Below are positions 55,146-64,000 of a stretch of DNA of 64,000 bases, one piece after another. Below the pieces are notes generated by a model, which was not told the DNA's origin, ran no database searches, and was given only the letters and a program-made list of their open reading frames with translations. Source of the DNA: Caminibacter pacificus (GTDB lineage Bacteria > Campylobacterota > Campylobacteria > Campylobacterales > Nautiliaceae); contig NZ_RJVK01000003.1 in assembly GCF_003752135.1 (NCBI RefSeq), positions 62,001 through 126,000 of the forward strand, written 5' to 3'. A program made the translations under genes and the position numbers. Each line of letters begins with the position of its first letter. Position 1 is the first letter of the stretch.

Positions 55146-56849
55146 CTATACGAATCCTACCTCTTTTTCACTGTCAAAAGCACTTTTTTTCTCACTTTTT
55201 ATCTCTTCTATAAAATCTTTAAGTTTAAAAATCGGTTTTTTCTTCATAGCTACTTTTAACGCGGTATTTTTAATAATAAGTTCTATTTGAGCCCCTGTCA
55301 AATCGTATTTCGCAAGCTCATTTACATCGAAATCTTCTTCGAAATCCGCATTTTTAGGAAGTTTTTTTTGCCAAAGTTTCACTCTTTCTTTAAACGTAGG
55401 CTTTTCAAATTTGATTTTATAATCGAACCTTCTTGAAAACGCGCTGTCAATAGTTTCCAAAAGATTCGTCGTGGCAATCAATACGCCTTCAAACTTTTCG
55501 AGTTGTTCTAAAAAGATATTTTGCATTTGATTATGCATTTTATCGGCACTGCTAAAAGCAGCAGTCGTTCTTGTCGATAAAAATTGGTCAGCTTCGTTTA
55601 ACAATAAAACCGGCTTTGTTTTTAATTTTTCGCTAATTTCATAATATTCGTCAAACAATCTTCTTACGTTTTTTTCGCTCTCTCCTACATACATGGAAAG
55701 AATTTTGCTCGAATCAAGTGAAAGTACCGGTTTATTAAGCTCTTTTGCAATAGCGTGAGCGGTAAGAGTTTTTCCGGTACCCGGATGTCCGTAAAATATG
55801 ATTTTAGCATCCAAATCGTTATTTTGTTTTATTCCCCATTTTTTAAGTAAATTAACTACTCTTTTATCGATTTGTTTAAGCACTCTTTTTACCATTTCCA
55901 TTGTAGGTTTAGGCAATACTACGTCTTCAAGGGAATTTTTAGGCTCCACCAAATCGAAAATCGTATCTTTTACCAAATGTTCCAATTTATGTTTTCTTCT
56001 TGGGTGAATGAGTTCGTTTAAAATATCTTCGCTTATAAAATATATTTTCGTATATCCGCCAAACGCTCCGAAAAGCTCGTCATAATCGATAATACCTTCA
56101 CTAACTAATTTCGAATTTTCATCAAGCAAACTTCTATTTTTTATCCTCTCAATCTCATCGGCACTTATTAAATCAAGCAGTCTGTTAAGCTCTCTTGCGT
56201 TTTCGCTGCCTCCTGTATACTCTTCTTTTAAAAGCGCTAAGAAAATTATTTCCTCTTTTTCGTTAAAATCGTTTTCTATCATAAAATTAAGTACCGGTAA
56301 ATCTATTTGAGTTTTTTTAACTCTCTCTTTTATCGTACTTTCTATCAATTTAAGTTTGCTTTGAAGTCTTTTTATAGAAGCCGTTTCGTTTGAGAAGCTA
56401 TTTTTTAAATTTGCAAGCTGTTCGTAAATGTCTATTCTTAAAAATTGATCGTGCAAATATTCCAAATGGTCTTTATAAGGAGTTTTTTGAGGAATAACAA
56501 GCTCCAAATCCCCGTTTTCAAGAAGTTTTAAAAACGCTACCGATAACGATACGTTTGCGTTAAAAAGTTCAAGAGCGCTAAGTTCAGGACTTTTTGCACC
56601 GAAAAAGCTTACTACAACCCACCCTTCTTCTATTAAATTTTTAATAGTTCCGATATGCTCGAAAGCTTCAAGTTTATCATCCGAATATATTTTTTGTAAA
56701 ATATTTCTGACTTTTACGTCCTCTTGCCCTTCGATATACATTTCAAGCATATGTTTTAAAACTTCAACTTCTTCTTTTGAAATGTTTAATATTTTATAAA
56801 CTTTGCTTTTTTTGGGATTTTTCAAAAATTCTTTAATATTTTCTACCAA
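55146..56849 (-). CDS. AAA+ ATPase of unknown role
   Basis: The product has 567 residues. The AAA+ core: Walker A YGHPGTGKT (residues 353-361), Walker B PVLLLNEADQFL with Asn in place of the usual Asp before Glu, sensor-1 IATTN, and the arginine finger SRRFD. The N-terminal 330 residues are helical, with no known domain that I can name. The C-terminal lid is YDLTGAQIELIIKNTALKVA. The layout resembles Campylobacter AAA-family ATPases of uncertain function (Cdc48/SpoVK-like). The start is TTG with AAGGAG at 5 nt. Single gene, downstream of the nuo promoter region. Confidence 0.85.
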   Translation of the reverse strand: MVENIKEFLKNPKKSKVYKILNISKEEVEVLKHMLEMYIEGQEDVKVRNILQKIYSDDKLEAFEHIGTIKNLIEEGWVVVSFFGAKSPELSALELFNANVSLSVAFLKLLENGDLELVIPQKTPYKDHLEYLHDQFLRIDIYEQLANLKNSFSNETASIKRLQSKLKLIESTIKERVKKTQIDLPVLNFMIENDFNEKEEIIFLALLKEEYTGGSENARELNRLLDLISADEIERIKNRSLLDENSKLVSEGIIDYDELFGAFGGYTKIYFISEDILNELIHPRRKHKLEHLVKDTIFDLVEPKNSLEDVVLPKPTMEMVKRVLKQIDKRVVNLLKKWGIKQNNDLDAKIIFYGHPGTGKTLTAHAIAKELNKPVLSLDSSKILSMYVGESEKNVRRLFDEYYEISEKLKTKPVLLLNEADQFLSTRTTAAFSSADKMHNQMQNIFLEQLEKFEGVLIATTNLLETIDSAFSRRFDYKIKFEKPTFKERVKLWQKKLPKNADFEEDFDVNELAKYDLTGAQIELIIKNTALKVAMKKKPIFKLKDFIEEIKSEKKSAFDSEKEVGFV

Positions 56850-56901
56850 AAAAACTCCTTTAACATTATATTTATTATAATTTTATCAAAAAGGGAGTAA
56901 A

Positions 56902-57561
56902 ATGCAGTTTTTATACTATGAAAATCCCAAAAACAATATTATAATTACAGGAGAGAATCATAAATACCTATTCAGAGTCAGAAGAATAAAAAAAGATGAA
57001 ACCGTAAAAATCCGAAATTTAAAAGACGATAATCTTTATATTTACAAAATCGACTCCATAAACAAAAAAGAAGCTCTGCTCTCTCTAATAAACACCGAAT
57101 ACTCTCCCAACAAACCGAAAAAATTTATGCATTTAGCCTGGTGTGTAATCGATCCGAAAAACATCGAAAAAACATTACCGGCTTTAAATGAAATGGGAGT
57201 AAGTAAAATAAGTTTCGTTTATTGTGATTTTTCCCAAAAAAACTTTAAATTAAAACTTGAGAGATTAACCAAAATTTTAATAAATTCTTCTCAACAATGC
57301 GGCAGAAGCGATATGATGGAAATCGAAATAATCGACTCAAGCGATAAATTTTTTGAAAAATATCCCGATTTTATTGCAATTGATTTTAACGGAGAAAAAT
57401 TTCCTTGTGAAATTGAAACAAAAAATCCTTTTTTAATAGGTCCTGAGGGAGGTTTTTCTCAAAAAGAAAAAGAAAAGTTTAAAAAAATATTGAAATTTCA
57501 AGGGTTTATATTACGAAGTGAAACAGCGGCTTGTGCGCTAAGCGCTAAATATTTGCTATAA
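56902..57561 (+). CDS. rsmE: 16S rRNA m3U1498 methyltransferase
   Basis: SPOUT-class methyltransferase acting on 16S rRNA U1498. The product has 219 residues: MQFLYYENPK, HKYLFRVRRIKKDE, SSQQCGRSDM, LIGPEGGFSQKEKEKF and LRSETAACALSAKYL, all in the family order. Faces the AAA ATPase gene across 52 bp. Confidence 0.92.
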   Translation: MQFLYYENPKNNIIITGENHKYLFRVRRIKKDETVKIRNLKDDNLYIYKIDSINKKEALLSLINTEYSPNKPKKFMHLAWCVIDPKNIEKTLPALNEMGVSKISFVYCDFSQKNFKLKLERLTKILINSSQQCGRSDMMEIEIIDSSDKFFEKYPDFIAIDFNGEKFPCEIETKNPFLIGPEGGFSQKEKEKFKKILKFQGFILRSETAACALSAKYLL

Positions 57562-57604
57562 AAAATTATTTTTTGTTACAATTGATACGTCAAAAAGGAG
57601 TCAG

Positions 57605-58237
57605 ATGAAAATAGCCTTAATTGAAGACGAATTACATTTAAATGAAGCTATAAAATTACTTTTAGAGCTTGAAAATTTCAATGTTGAGTCATTTAAAAAC
57701 ATTAGAGAGTTTTTAAGAGAATCGGATAACGATTACGACATTATAATCGCTGATATATCTCTTCCTGACGGAAACTTTCTTCAAGAGCTGTCAAAACACA
57801 AAAAAATCGGAGAAGAGACGAAAATCATCATAATGTCCGCACACGGAGAACTTGACAACATTAAAAAAGCCTTCGATTTAGGTGCTGAAGATTTTATAAA
57901 AAAGCCTTTTGAACCGGAAGAAATAATTCTGAGAGTAAAAAAACTATTTAAAACAAAAAAGACAAAATTGAGTGAAAACATCTTTTATGACCCTGAATCA
58001 AAAACTATTATAACTCCAAACTCAAAAGAGATATTAACCAAAAAAGAAGCAATGCTTCTCGAACTTTTAATAAAACATCGAGGAAGATTCGTATCGTTCG
58101 ACACTATCGCCGCGACTATATGGGACGAGCCCGTTTCAAGTAATACTATAGCAGCATTAATCAAAAGACTAAGACAAAAAATAAAAAATAAAGACCTTAT
58201 TACTTCGAAAAGAGAAATCGGATATATGTTGATATAA
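57605..58237 (+). CDS. OmpR-family response regulator
   Basis: The product has 210 residues. Receiver domain with acidic pair Glu7-Asp8, phospho-acceptor Asp50 in DIIIADISLPDG, Ser78 and Lys100 in EDFIKKPFEPEE. The C-terminal winged helix is TKKEAMLLELLIKHRGRFVSFDTIAATIW and ISNTIAALIKRLRQKI-like. It starts behind AAAAGGAG and is followed 98 bp later by a histidine kinase, a likely partner. Expected to bind promoters of its cluster. Confidence 0.9.
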   Translation: MKIALIEDELHLNEAIKLLLELENFNVESFKNIREFLRESDNDYDIIIADISLPDGNFLQELSKHKKIGEETKIIIMSAHGELDNIKKAFDLGAEDFIKKPFEPEEIILRVKKLFKTKKTKLSENIFYDPESKTIITPNSKEILTKKEAMLLELLIKHRGRFVSFDTIAATIWDEPVSSNTIAALIKRLRQKIKNKDLITSKREIGYMLI

Positions 58238-58291
58238 ATAAATTATTTTTATAATATTTTATATATTCTTATCATTTTAATATCATCAAAA

Positions 58292-58321
58292 AACCTTAAG
58301 ATATCACTACATAATAAGGTT
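58292..58321. promoter_or_regulatory. inverted repeat upstream of the FecR kinase gene
   Basis: AACCTTA (58292-58298) and TAAGGTT (58315-58321) are perfect 7-bp inverted arms separated by 16 bp, ending 15 bp before the kinase ATG. It could be a leader hairpin near the ribosome site or a regulator site. Confidence 0.3.
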
Positions 58322-58335
58322 AATAAAAGGCTGAT

Positions 58336-60168
58336 ATGTTTAAGTTATTCAAAAAAGACAACTTCGCTAAAATTTTTTTTCATGATATAAAAAATAAACT
58401 ATTAACAATAAAGTTTAACTTATACATCATCTTAAATAAAAAACTCCCTGAAGAAAAAAAAGAAGACCTCCTAGAAAAAGTAGCAATTACCACAGACCAA
58501 GCCATAGATATGATTCAAGACTTTTTGGATTTCGAAAAATATAAAGCTTCAAAATTCTTAAAACATGAAACCTTCGATTTAGCCCAATTAGTAGGAGAAA
58601 TCGTAGAAGAGCTAGAACTTGACGCACAAAGAGCAAATGTAAAAATTCTTTATGTCAAACCCAAAGAAAAATTAATGATAAAAGCAAATAGAGAGTGGAT
58701 TAAAAAAGCTCTTTTAAACATTATCCACAATAGCATAAAATACAACAAAGAAAACGGAAGAGTTTTTATTAGTTTTCACGTAGAAAAAAAAGGTTATATG
58801 CTTATAATTAAAGATACGGGTGTAGGAATTCCTCAAGAACAAAAAGAAAAAATATTTAAAAAATACTTCTCATCCGATAATAAAACCGGAACGGGGCTCG
58901 GACTTAATATGGCAAAAGTGGTAATAGAAAGCCACGGAGGTACTATAGTATTTGAAAGTGAAGAAAACAAAGGAAGCGTTTTTTATATATTTTTACCGAA
59001 GATTTCAAAAAAAATAAAAATAAAATACCTCTCTTTAGCTTTTGCTGTCTTTACAATGACGGGTTTTTTTTTGTTTGATTACTTCTATTGCTTAATACCT
59101 CAACAAGTAAAATACGCATATTCAGGCGATTTACAAATAATTAAACTTGAAAACGGCGTTATAGCTAAAGCAAAAATAGAAGATAAATTTAAACTAAAAG
59201 CATATAAAAATATTTGGGGCACAAGAACAAGAACTGCATTTTATCTGCAAAAAAGCGATATGACTATAGATACCAATCATCAACCGGTAAAAGTTTACAC
59301 ACCAAAAACTTCTTTTAGCAATATCGGTACGCAATTCGAAACTATCTCAAAAACAAAAGAAACGGCGGTAAGCGTATATAAAGGGGCCATTAAAAACAAC
59401 AAATTCAAAGTTGCTAAAAATGAAGGATTAATAGTAGCAAAAACAGCTAAAAAAGAACCTTTACCTCTAAAAATAGAAATTGTAAAAACGATACAAAAAC
59501 CTTTTGAAATTATCGTTATGTGGCAAAGTCAATATAAAAACTTCAAATTAACGGCTTCAATGGATAAAGACTTTAAAAATCCTCCTATATACGAATACAC
59601 TACCAAAACAAAAAAATTTATTTTCAAAAATATAAACGACGGAATATGGTATTTAAGTATTCAAGCGGAAAAAGACAATTTATATTCACTTCCTAAAATA
59701 GTCAAGTTTTTATCTTTAATAAACTATCATAAAGCATTAAAAGCATATAAAAACAGTGATTACGACAACGCAATCAAATATTTAGAAATTTCTATTTCAA
59801 CAATTAACAAAGCGGACTTTAGACCTTATTATCTTCTTGGAAAGATTTTATCAACTTCAAATTTGAAAAAAGCTTTAAAAATGGCAAAAACAGCATTTGA
59901 AATAACACCGAACGAACAAACAGCCGCTTTATACGCAAAACTTCTATATAATTCTCAAAATTATCTACTCGTAACAAAATTATTTTCAAAAGGATTTAAA
60001 AATCCGAATATTTACAGATATGTGGCTTTAAGTTATTATAAATTAAACGATTATAAAAAAGCGAAACAATATATTTATAAAACACTCGAAGAAAATCCAA
60101 ACGATAACGAATTAAAAACGATTTTGCAAAAAATGCAGAACAATCCGTTAATAAAACAATTTTTGTAA
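58336..60168 (+). CDS. histidine kinase fused to periplasmic FecR-like and TPR domains
   Basis: The product has 610 residues and an unusual order. Residues 1-220 are a cytosolic kinase: H-box FFHDIKNKLLT (His16), N-box LLNIIHNSIKYN, and G-boxes IKDTGVGIP and GTGLGLNMAKVVIESHGG. A single membrane helix follows (231-254). Residues 258-370 resemble FecR (for example SNIGTQFETISKTKETAVSVYKGAI). Residues 465-600 form TPR-like repeats (YDNAIKYLEISISTI, YKKAKQYIYKTLEENPND). So the likely sensor part is C-terminal and outside, inverse to normal kinases. It is 98 bp after an OmpR-type regulator and 19 bp before a BcsE-like gene. Confidence 0.82.
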   Translation: MFKLFKKDNFAKIFFHDIKNKLLTIKFNLYIILNKKLPEEKKEDLLEKVAITTDQAIDMIQDFLDFEKYKASKFLKHETFDLAQLVGEIVEELELDAQRANVKILYVKPKEKLMIKANREWIKKALLNIIHNSIKYNKENGRVFISFHVEKKGYMLIIKDTGVGIPQEQKEKIFKKYFSSDNKTGTGLGLNMAKVVIESHGGTIVFESEENKGSVFYIFLPKISKKIKIKYLSLAFAVFTMTGFFLFDYFYCLIPQQVKYAYSGDLQIIKLENGVIAKAKIEDKFKLKAYKNIWGTRTRTAFYLQKSDMTIDTNHQPVKVYTPKTSFSNIGTQFETISKTKETAVSVYKGAIKNNKFKVAKNEGLIVAKTAKKEPLPLKIEIVKTIQKPFEIIVMWQSQYKNFKLTASMDKDFKNPPIYEYTTKTKKFIFKNINDGIWYLSIQAEKDNLYSLPKIVKFLSLINYHKALKAYKNSDYDNAIKYLEISISTINKADFRPYYLLGKILSTSNLKKALKMAKTAFEITPNEQTAALYAKLLYNSQNYLLVTKLFSKGFKNPNIYRYVALSYYKLNDYKKAKQYIYKTLEENPNDNELKTILQKMQNNPLIKQFL

Positions 60169-60187
60169 TCAAACCCAAAGGCAAAAT

Positions 60188-61516
60188 ATGGAATTAATAA
60201 ACGCAATAAAGAAAAGTGAAATTGTTTTAACTCAAGGTGAAAATAAAAGCGGTAAATTAACATTTTCCTTATTTTTATTAAGCAATATAGACCTAAACTC
60301 GAAAACTTTGATTTTATCGACTATTCCTAAATCATTAATGAATAAAAGAATAAAAACGATAGAAGATTTAAACGATCAAAAAATCAACACCCTTTTACAA
60401 AACACAGAATATTTATGCCTAAAAGAAAACTGGGAAGAGATAAAAGCTAAATACGGGTTTGATTTCCTAATCGAAGACATTAAACATATTATTTTTGACA
60501 CGAAACCTGATAGCATCATTTTTCACAGAGCCGATTTGATGTTTAGCGAAGAAGAATACGAATACGCAAAATGGTTTATCGATTCTTTAATAGAGTTAAA
60601 AGAAGAGATAAACTTTAAATTACTAATAACTTCAAAAAAAGATACCATTATTCAAAAAGTTATTGAAAATTACTGCGATATCGACTTTGAAATAGAAAAA
60701 AAAGAAAAAAGAATCGTCAACATTATAAGCTCTCTATTCCCTATAACACCGTTATCTTATATTTTTGAAAAACAAAAAGAACTGGTCTTAATTCCACACG
60801 AAAAAGAAAATGTTCCTTCATCACAATACAACAACAAAACTATAGATAATAAAATGCTAATAATGTCTCAAAACGAATATTTAATAAAACTAAACAAATA
60901 TCTTTTCGAAAAAATATTCAATATAGAAATCGCCACATCAATAACTCAAAGTATTTCAAAACTTTTAGAAAATCCTGAAATCGTAATATATAATCCTCCT
61001 GAAAAAGACCTTAATTTTGAAATGTGTCATATTGTAAAAGACAAAGGTATAAATTCGAATATAATCTATATTTTAAACAAAGACTACGTAAGAGTCGATG
61101 ATAAAATGCAAGCGGTATATGCCGGATGTTACGATGTAATGCCTAAAAATTTCAACATAGAAGAATATATTTTTACGATTGAAAAACTTACGAAAAACTT
61201 TTTTTATACCGAAAAAATAAATCATCTTCCAAAACAAAGAGAAATTAAAAACTTCGAACATTTTTGCAAAATTTTAGAAACTTTTTATAACGAAAGAATT
61301 TACTTCACGTTATTTATAGGTGAAACGGAAGAAGTTAATATTTTACAAAAAGTAAGAAATCACGATATAGTATTTAAAGACGGACAAAAAACTTACATCT
61401 GTTTTATAAATTCCAATAAAGAAGTTTTTGAAAAAGGTATAAAAAACAAAATAAAAGCGAAAAATTATACCTTGATAGAAGCCATAGAATGGAAAGAAAA
61501 AGGGATTTGCAAATGA
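60188..61516 (+). CDS. BcsE-like protein: degenerate NTPase, receiver and GGDEF with I-site
   Basis: The product has 442 residues that I do not match to a named gene, but the order of domains is readable. Residues 1-190: a RecA/KaiC-like domain with a weakened P-loop (QGENKSGKLTFS). Residues 220-340: a receiver-like fold with KMLIMSQNEYL and a late AGCYDVMPKNF, no acceptor Asp. Residues 345-425: a degenerate GGDEF domain. There the I-site RxxD is intact as VRNHDIVFK (Arg390, Asp393), while GGDEF itself is DGQKT. NTPase*-REC*-GGDEF* is the layout of the c-di-GMP-binding cellulose factor BcsE. I infer c-di-GMP binding. Overlaps the next gene by ATGA. Confidence 0.65.
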   Translation: MELINAIKKSEIVLTQGENKSGKLTFSLFLLSNIDLNSKTLILSTIPKSLMNKRIKTIEDLNDQKINTLLQNTEYLCLKENWEEIKAKYGFDFLIEDIKHIIFDTKPDSIIFHRADLMFSEEEYEYAKWFIDSLIELKEEINFKLLITSKKDTIIQKVIENYCDIDFEIEKKEKRIVNIISSLFPITPLSYIFEKQKELVLIPHEKENVPSSQYNNKTIDNKMLIMSQNEYLIKLNKYLFEKIFNIEIATSITQSISKLLENPEIVIYNPPEKDLNFEMCHIVKDKGINSNIIYILNKDYVRVDDKMQAVYAGCYDVMPKNFNIEEYIFTIEKLTKNFFYTEKINHLPKQREIKNFEHFCKILETFYNERIYFTLFIGETEEVNILQKVRNHDIVFKDGQKTYICFINSNKEVFEKGIKNKIKAKNYTLIEAIEWKEKGICK

Positions 61517-64000
61517 AAAAATCGATTTTAATATTACTGGCATGTTCTTTACTGTTTTCTCAAGAACTACAAATCGATGTGACATCTTTACAACAATATA
61601 TCAAACAACATCCGCAAGATATAAAAAACAGACTTATTTTAGCCAGCTATTACACAAAAAAATTAGAGCTTCAAAAAGCAAAAAAAATCATTGAAGAAAT
61701 TTTAAAACTTGATCCTAAAAATAAAAAAGCAAAAGAGTTACTACACAATATAGAAATATTAAAAAATGCACAAGAATATAAAAAATATTTCTCAGCTCCA
61801 AACGAATATATTTCTTCACTTTACGAAAAAAACGATTATAAAAACTTAATGAATTTTTTCGAATACTATACTAAACTAAACGGATATGAAAACTTAAATG
61901 ACGACTCGATTTTTAAAGTCGCAAGAGTATATATGTGGGAGGGCAAATACGACAAATCCCTAAATGTTCTAAAACACGCCAAAAATAAAAAAACAATAGA
62001 TTATTATGAAATTACTGCTTATGATCTTTATTATTTAGGAGACCCAAAAGCGGAAAAATATCTCAAAACACTATACAACTCGACAGGAAACATAGAATAT
62101 GCAAAAAAACTCTTAGATTTTTATTTGATAAATAGAGACATTCAAAACGCAAAAAAACTACTGCTTAGCTTATCTCACACAACAAAAAATAAAAAATTAA
62201 TAAAAGAATATCAACAAAAAATTGCAAAAATTCAAAAAGAGTATATCGATTCTCTTTATCAAAAATATAAAGACAACCCGACTTTTGATAACCTAAAACC
62301 ACTTATATTAGCCATTTATAACACCGATAAACAAAAAGCTTATAAACTTCTTCAAGAATATATTAAAAACAATCCTGCGGACAATAAAGCAAAAATTTTC
62401 TTCGCTCAAATCCTAACATGGGACGGAGATACCGTAAAAGCTCTGAAATATTTAAAGGAATTTCAAAACAATATAAAAGCCAAACTTTTAATTGGAAAAA
62501 TACTTGCATGGCAAGGAGATTATGAAAAAGCAATAATCTATCTCAGTGACGTATACGACCACGGAAATCCGGAAGAAAAATATGAAGCGTTAAAAATGCT
62601 CGGATTTATTGCAATGTGGAAAAACGAAAACCAAAAAGCAAAAGAAATTTTCCAAAAACTTCTAAAACAAAACCCAAATGACGAAGAAGTAAAAGAAGCT
62701 TTAATGATTCTAAACGGGAACATAAAACCCGTTATTGCAAAATACGAAAAACTCTTAAAAAAAGACCCTGGTAACGAACAATATATTTTAAAACTCGCCG
62801 ACCTTTACTATATGGATAAAAACTACCAAAAAGCTGCTTACTATTACGAAAAATATCTCCAACTTCATCCTGAAAAAATAGAAATTTATAAAACACTTGG
62901 GGATATTTATTTGGAATTGAAAAATTATTATAAAGGTTTTGGAGATTGGGAATATTATGCAAACTATAAAAATACAAAAGAGGCATATTTAGAACTAGCT
63001 CAAAGATATTATTGGAACGGCTTTAATAAAGAAGCTTTAAAAGTACTTGACGAACTTTTAAAGCGATATCCTAATTTCAAAAAAGCTGCTATTTTAAAAG
63101 CTAAAATTTTAAAAATCAACCCTCGTTTTGTCGATTCTTCTAGTGCGGCTACTATAGACGAGTATTTTAACAATAGAGCGAAAAAACTTCTGGTTTACGG
63201 AGATAGGGCTTATTTCAATAATCTTTATGCAACTGCTAAAGATTATTATCATGAATATTTATCTCTAAATCCTGATGATTATGACGTAAGAGAAAAGTAT
63301 GCTTATACTTTAGAAAAAACGGGAGATTATGCCAACGCAGCAGGTGAGTTTTTCTTACTTATGTGGGCTAAAAAAACTCCGTTAATAGAATATCATTATG
63401 CTTACAATCTTCAAAAAAGCGGAAAAATCCAAGAGGCTAAAAAAATTTATGAAAAACTTCTAAGTTCTCTACCTAAACCTCTTCCTCCAAAACTAAAAGC
63501 GTTTATAGAAGATTGGAAAAAAGCTTGGGAGGGTATGAACTTTGAAAAATATGCGAAATTTTACGACAAAAAAATTTCAAATAACACCTATTGGAGATTA
63601 AGAAAACAAAACATTTTTAAAAATGCAGGATTTATAAGTGTGGGTATTTATAATCCGCTTCTAATCAAAAAAGAAGGCGACGTTTACGTCGTAAGATTTT
63701 ATCAGGTTTATGCTTCTCAAAAAAGAAAAGACAAAGGTTATAAAACTTTATGGATTAAATGCAAAAACGGAGTTTGTAAAATTATCAAAGAAAAATGGGA
63801 AGCAGGAGAATATACTCCCTATAATCCGAATAATTCACTTGAGAAATATATAAAAGAAAACCTGAATAAAATCAAAAAGAAACAAACTCCTAAACTGGAA
63901 GTCGTACCGACAATAAACAAAACCAAAGAAAACACTACCAAAGAAACAAAAAAATATACAAAAAACACTGAAAAAATAGCACTTGCCCCTGGGCTTAAAA
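61513..64000 (+). CDS. large exported TPR protein with NTF2-like domain, 3'-truncated by window
   Basis: The ATG overlaps the previous stop (ATGA), and the frame is open to the window edge (829 codons). Signal peptide MKKSILILLACSLLFS. Residues 20-660 contain many TPR units, such as KAKKIIEEILKLDPKNKKAK and KAAYYYEKYLQLHPEKIEIYK. Then an NTF2-like domain (about 680-770): FIEDWKKAWEGMNFEKYAKFYDK, WRLRKQNIF, and FYQVYASQKRKDKGYKTLWIK, as seen after peptidoglycan or envelope proteins of Campylobacterota (Cds6/Csd6 type). A Lys/Thr-rich linker ends the visible part. Large TPR proteins are used in polysaccharide export (BcsC, PelB). The C-terminal part is unseen, so a barrel or enzyme domain is open. 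Confidence 0.75.
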   Translation, partial: MKKSILILLACSLLFSQELQIDVTSLQQYIKQHPQDIKNRLILASYYTKKLELQKAKKIIEEILKLDPKNKKAKELLHNIEILKNAQEYKKYFSAPNEYISSLYEKNDYKNLMNFFEYYTKLNGYENLNDDSIFKVARVYMWEGKYDKSLNVLKHAKNKKTIDYYEITAYDLYYLGDPKAEKYLKTLYNSTGNIEYAKKLLDFYLINRDIQNAKKLLLSLSHTTKNKKLIKEYQQKIAKIQKEYIDSLYQKYKDNPTFDNLKPLILAIYNTDKQKAYKLLQEYIKNNPADNKAKIFFAQILTWDGDTVKALKYLKEFQNNIKAKLLIGKILAWQGDYEKAIIYLSDVYDHGNPEEKYEALKMLGFIAMWKNENQKAKEIFQKLLKQNPNDEEVKEALMILNGNIKPVIAKYEKLLKKDPGNEQYILKLADLYYMDKNYQKAAYYYEKYLQLHPEKIEIYKTLGDIYLELKNYYKGFGDWEYYANYKNTKEAYLELAQRYYWNGFNKEALKVLDELLKRYPNFKKAAILKAKILKINPRFVDSSSAATIDEYFNNRAKKLLVYGDRAYFNNLYATAKDYYHEYLSLNPDDYDVREKYAYTLEKTGDYANAAGEFFLLMWAKKTPLIEYHYAYNLQKSGKIQEAKKIYEKLLSSLPKPLPPKLKAFIEDWKKAWEGMNFEKYAKFYDKKISNNTYWRLRKQNIFKNAGFISVGIYNPLLIKKEGDVYVVRFYQVYASQKRKDKGYKTLWIKCKNGVCKIIKEKWEAGEYTPYNPNNSLEKYIKENLNKIKKKQTPKLEVVPTINKTKENTTKETKKYTKNTEKIALAPGLK

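Overview
The window is AT-rich, gene-dense bacterial DNA from a member of the Campylobacterota (Epsilonproteobacteria). It is most likely a thermophilic, chemolithoautotrophic Nautiliales-type organism (Caminibacter/Nautilia/Lebetimonas). Three things point there. Two blocks follow gene orders I know from Campylobacter: argS-gmk-acidic protein-fliR-ABC ATPase-tsf-rpsB, and nuo genes followed by the flagellar gene pflA. Many kinases carry the HQWKQPL-type H-box typical of the class. There is also an exported alpha-carbonic anhydrase and a nuo operon without nuoE, nuoF and nuoG. The genus is inference. I see no rRNA, tRNA, CRISPR array, insertion sequence or prophage. No stretch over 300 bp lacks a gene.

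Layout. 1-1046: 5' part of an outer-membrane porin gene. 1157-5008: gap, pgk, tpiA, fabI (central carbon and fatty-acid synthesis). 5047-5890: nadD-rsfS. 5879-13547: Campylobacter-like block with a DUF523 protein, argS, gmk, an acidic pseudo-receiver protein, a divergent PLD nuclease, fliR, a LolD-like ATPase, tsf and rpsB. 13737-15877: luxS, an ArsB/NhaD-type permease and a Tat-exported superoxide reductase. 15885-18035: an unusual four-gene operon with an unknown protein, a RAMP-like protein and two NifX/NifB-C family proteins. 18249-20637: carbonic anhydrase and a solute-binding sensor kinase. 20615-24206: queD, queE, FAH, flavin reductase, a periplasmic protein and a YjbQ protein. 24216-30565: nrdA/nrdB with a membrane ORF between them, and feoAB. 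30641-36629: Uma2, purT, glnK-amtB, a NIT-domain chemoreceptor and bcp. 36626-42427: livF/livG, an FAD oxidase, an LPP20 lipoprotein, rplM-rpsI, a coiled-coil gene with an apparent frameshift, an unknown gene and a UbiA prenyltransferase. 42482-43333: miaA. 43319-54995: pflA and the nuoABCDHIJKLMN operon. 55146-57561: an AAA ATPase and rsmE. 57605-64000: a signalling cluster that runs off the window.

How the genes work together. The glycolytic/gluconeogenic genes, nuo complex, carbonic anhydrase, Feo, GlnK-AmtB and class I ribonucleotide reductase fit an autotroph living on H2/CO2 with fixed-nitrogen uptake. The nuo complex has neither an NADH-oxidising module nor NuoG. Its NuoCD lacks residues usually tied to quinone binding, so both its electron donor and its acceptor site deserve attention.

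The most interesting accessory region is 57605-64000: an OmpR-type regulator, a histidine kinase whose periplasmic FecR/TPR part follows the kinase domain, a BcsE-like protein with a degenerate GGDEF domain and an intact c-di-GMP I-site (RxxD), and a large secreted TPR/NTF2-like protein. I read this as a candidate c-di-GMP-linked envelope or exopolysaccharide system. Second in interest are the RAMP-like/NifX operon (15885-18035) and a small membrane gene with a U-UUU-UUA slippery heptamer at its frame break (41045-41051).
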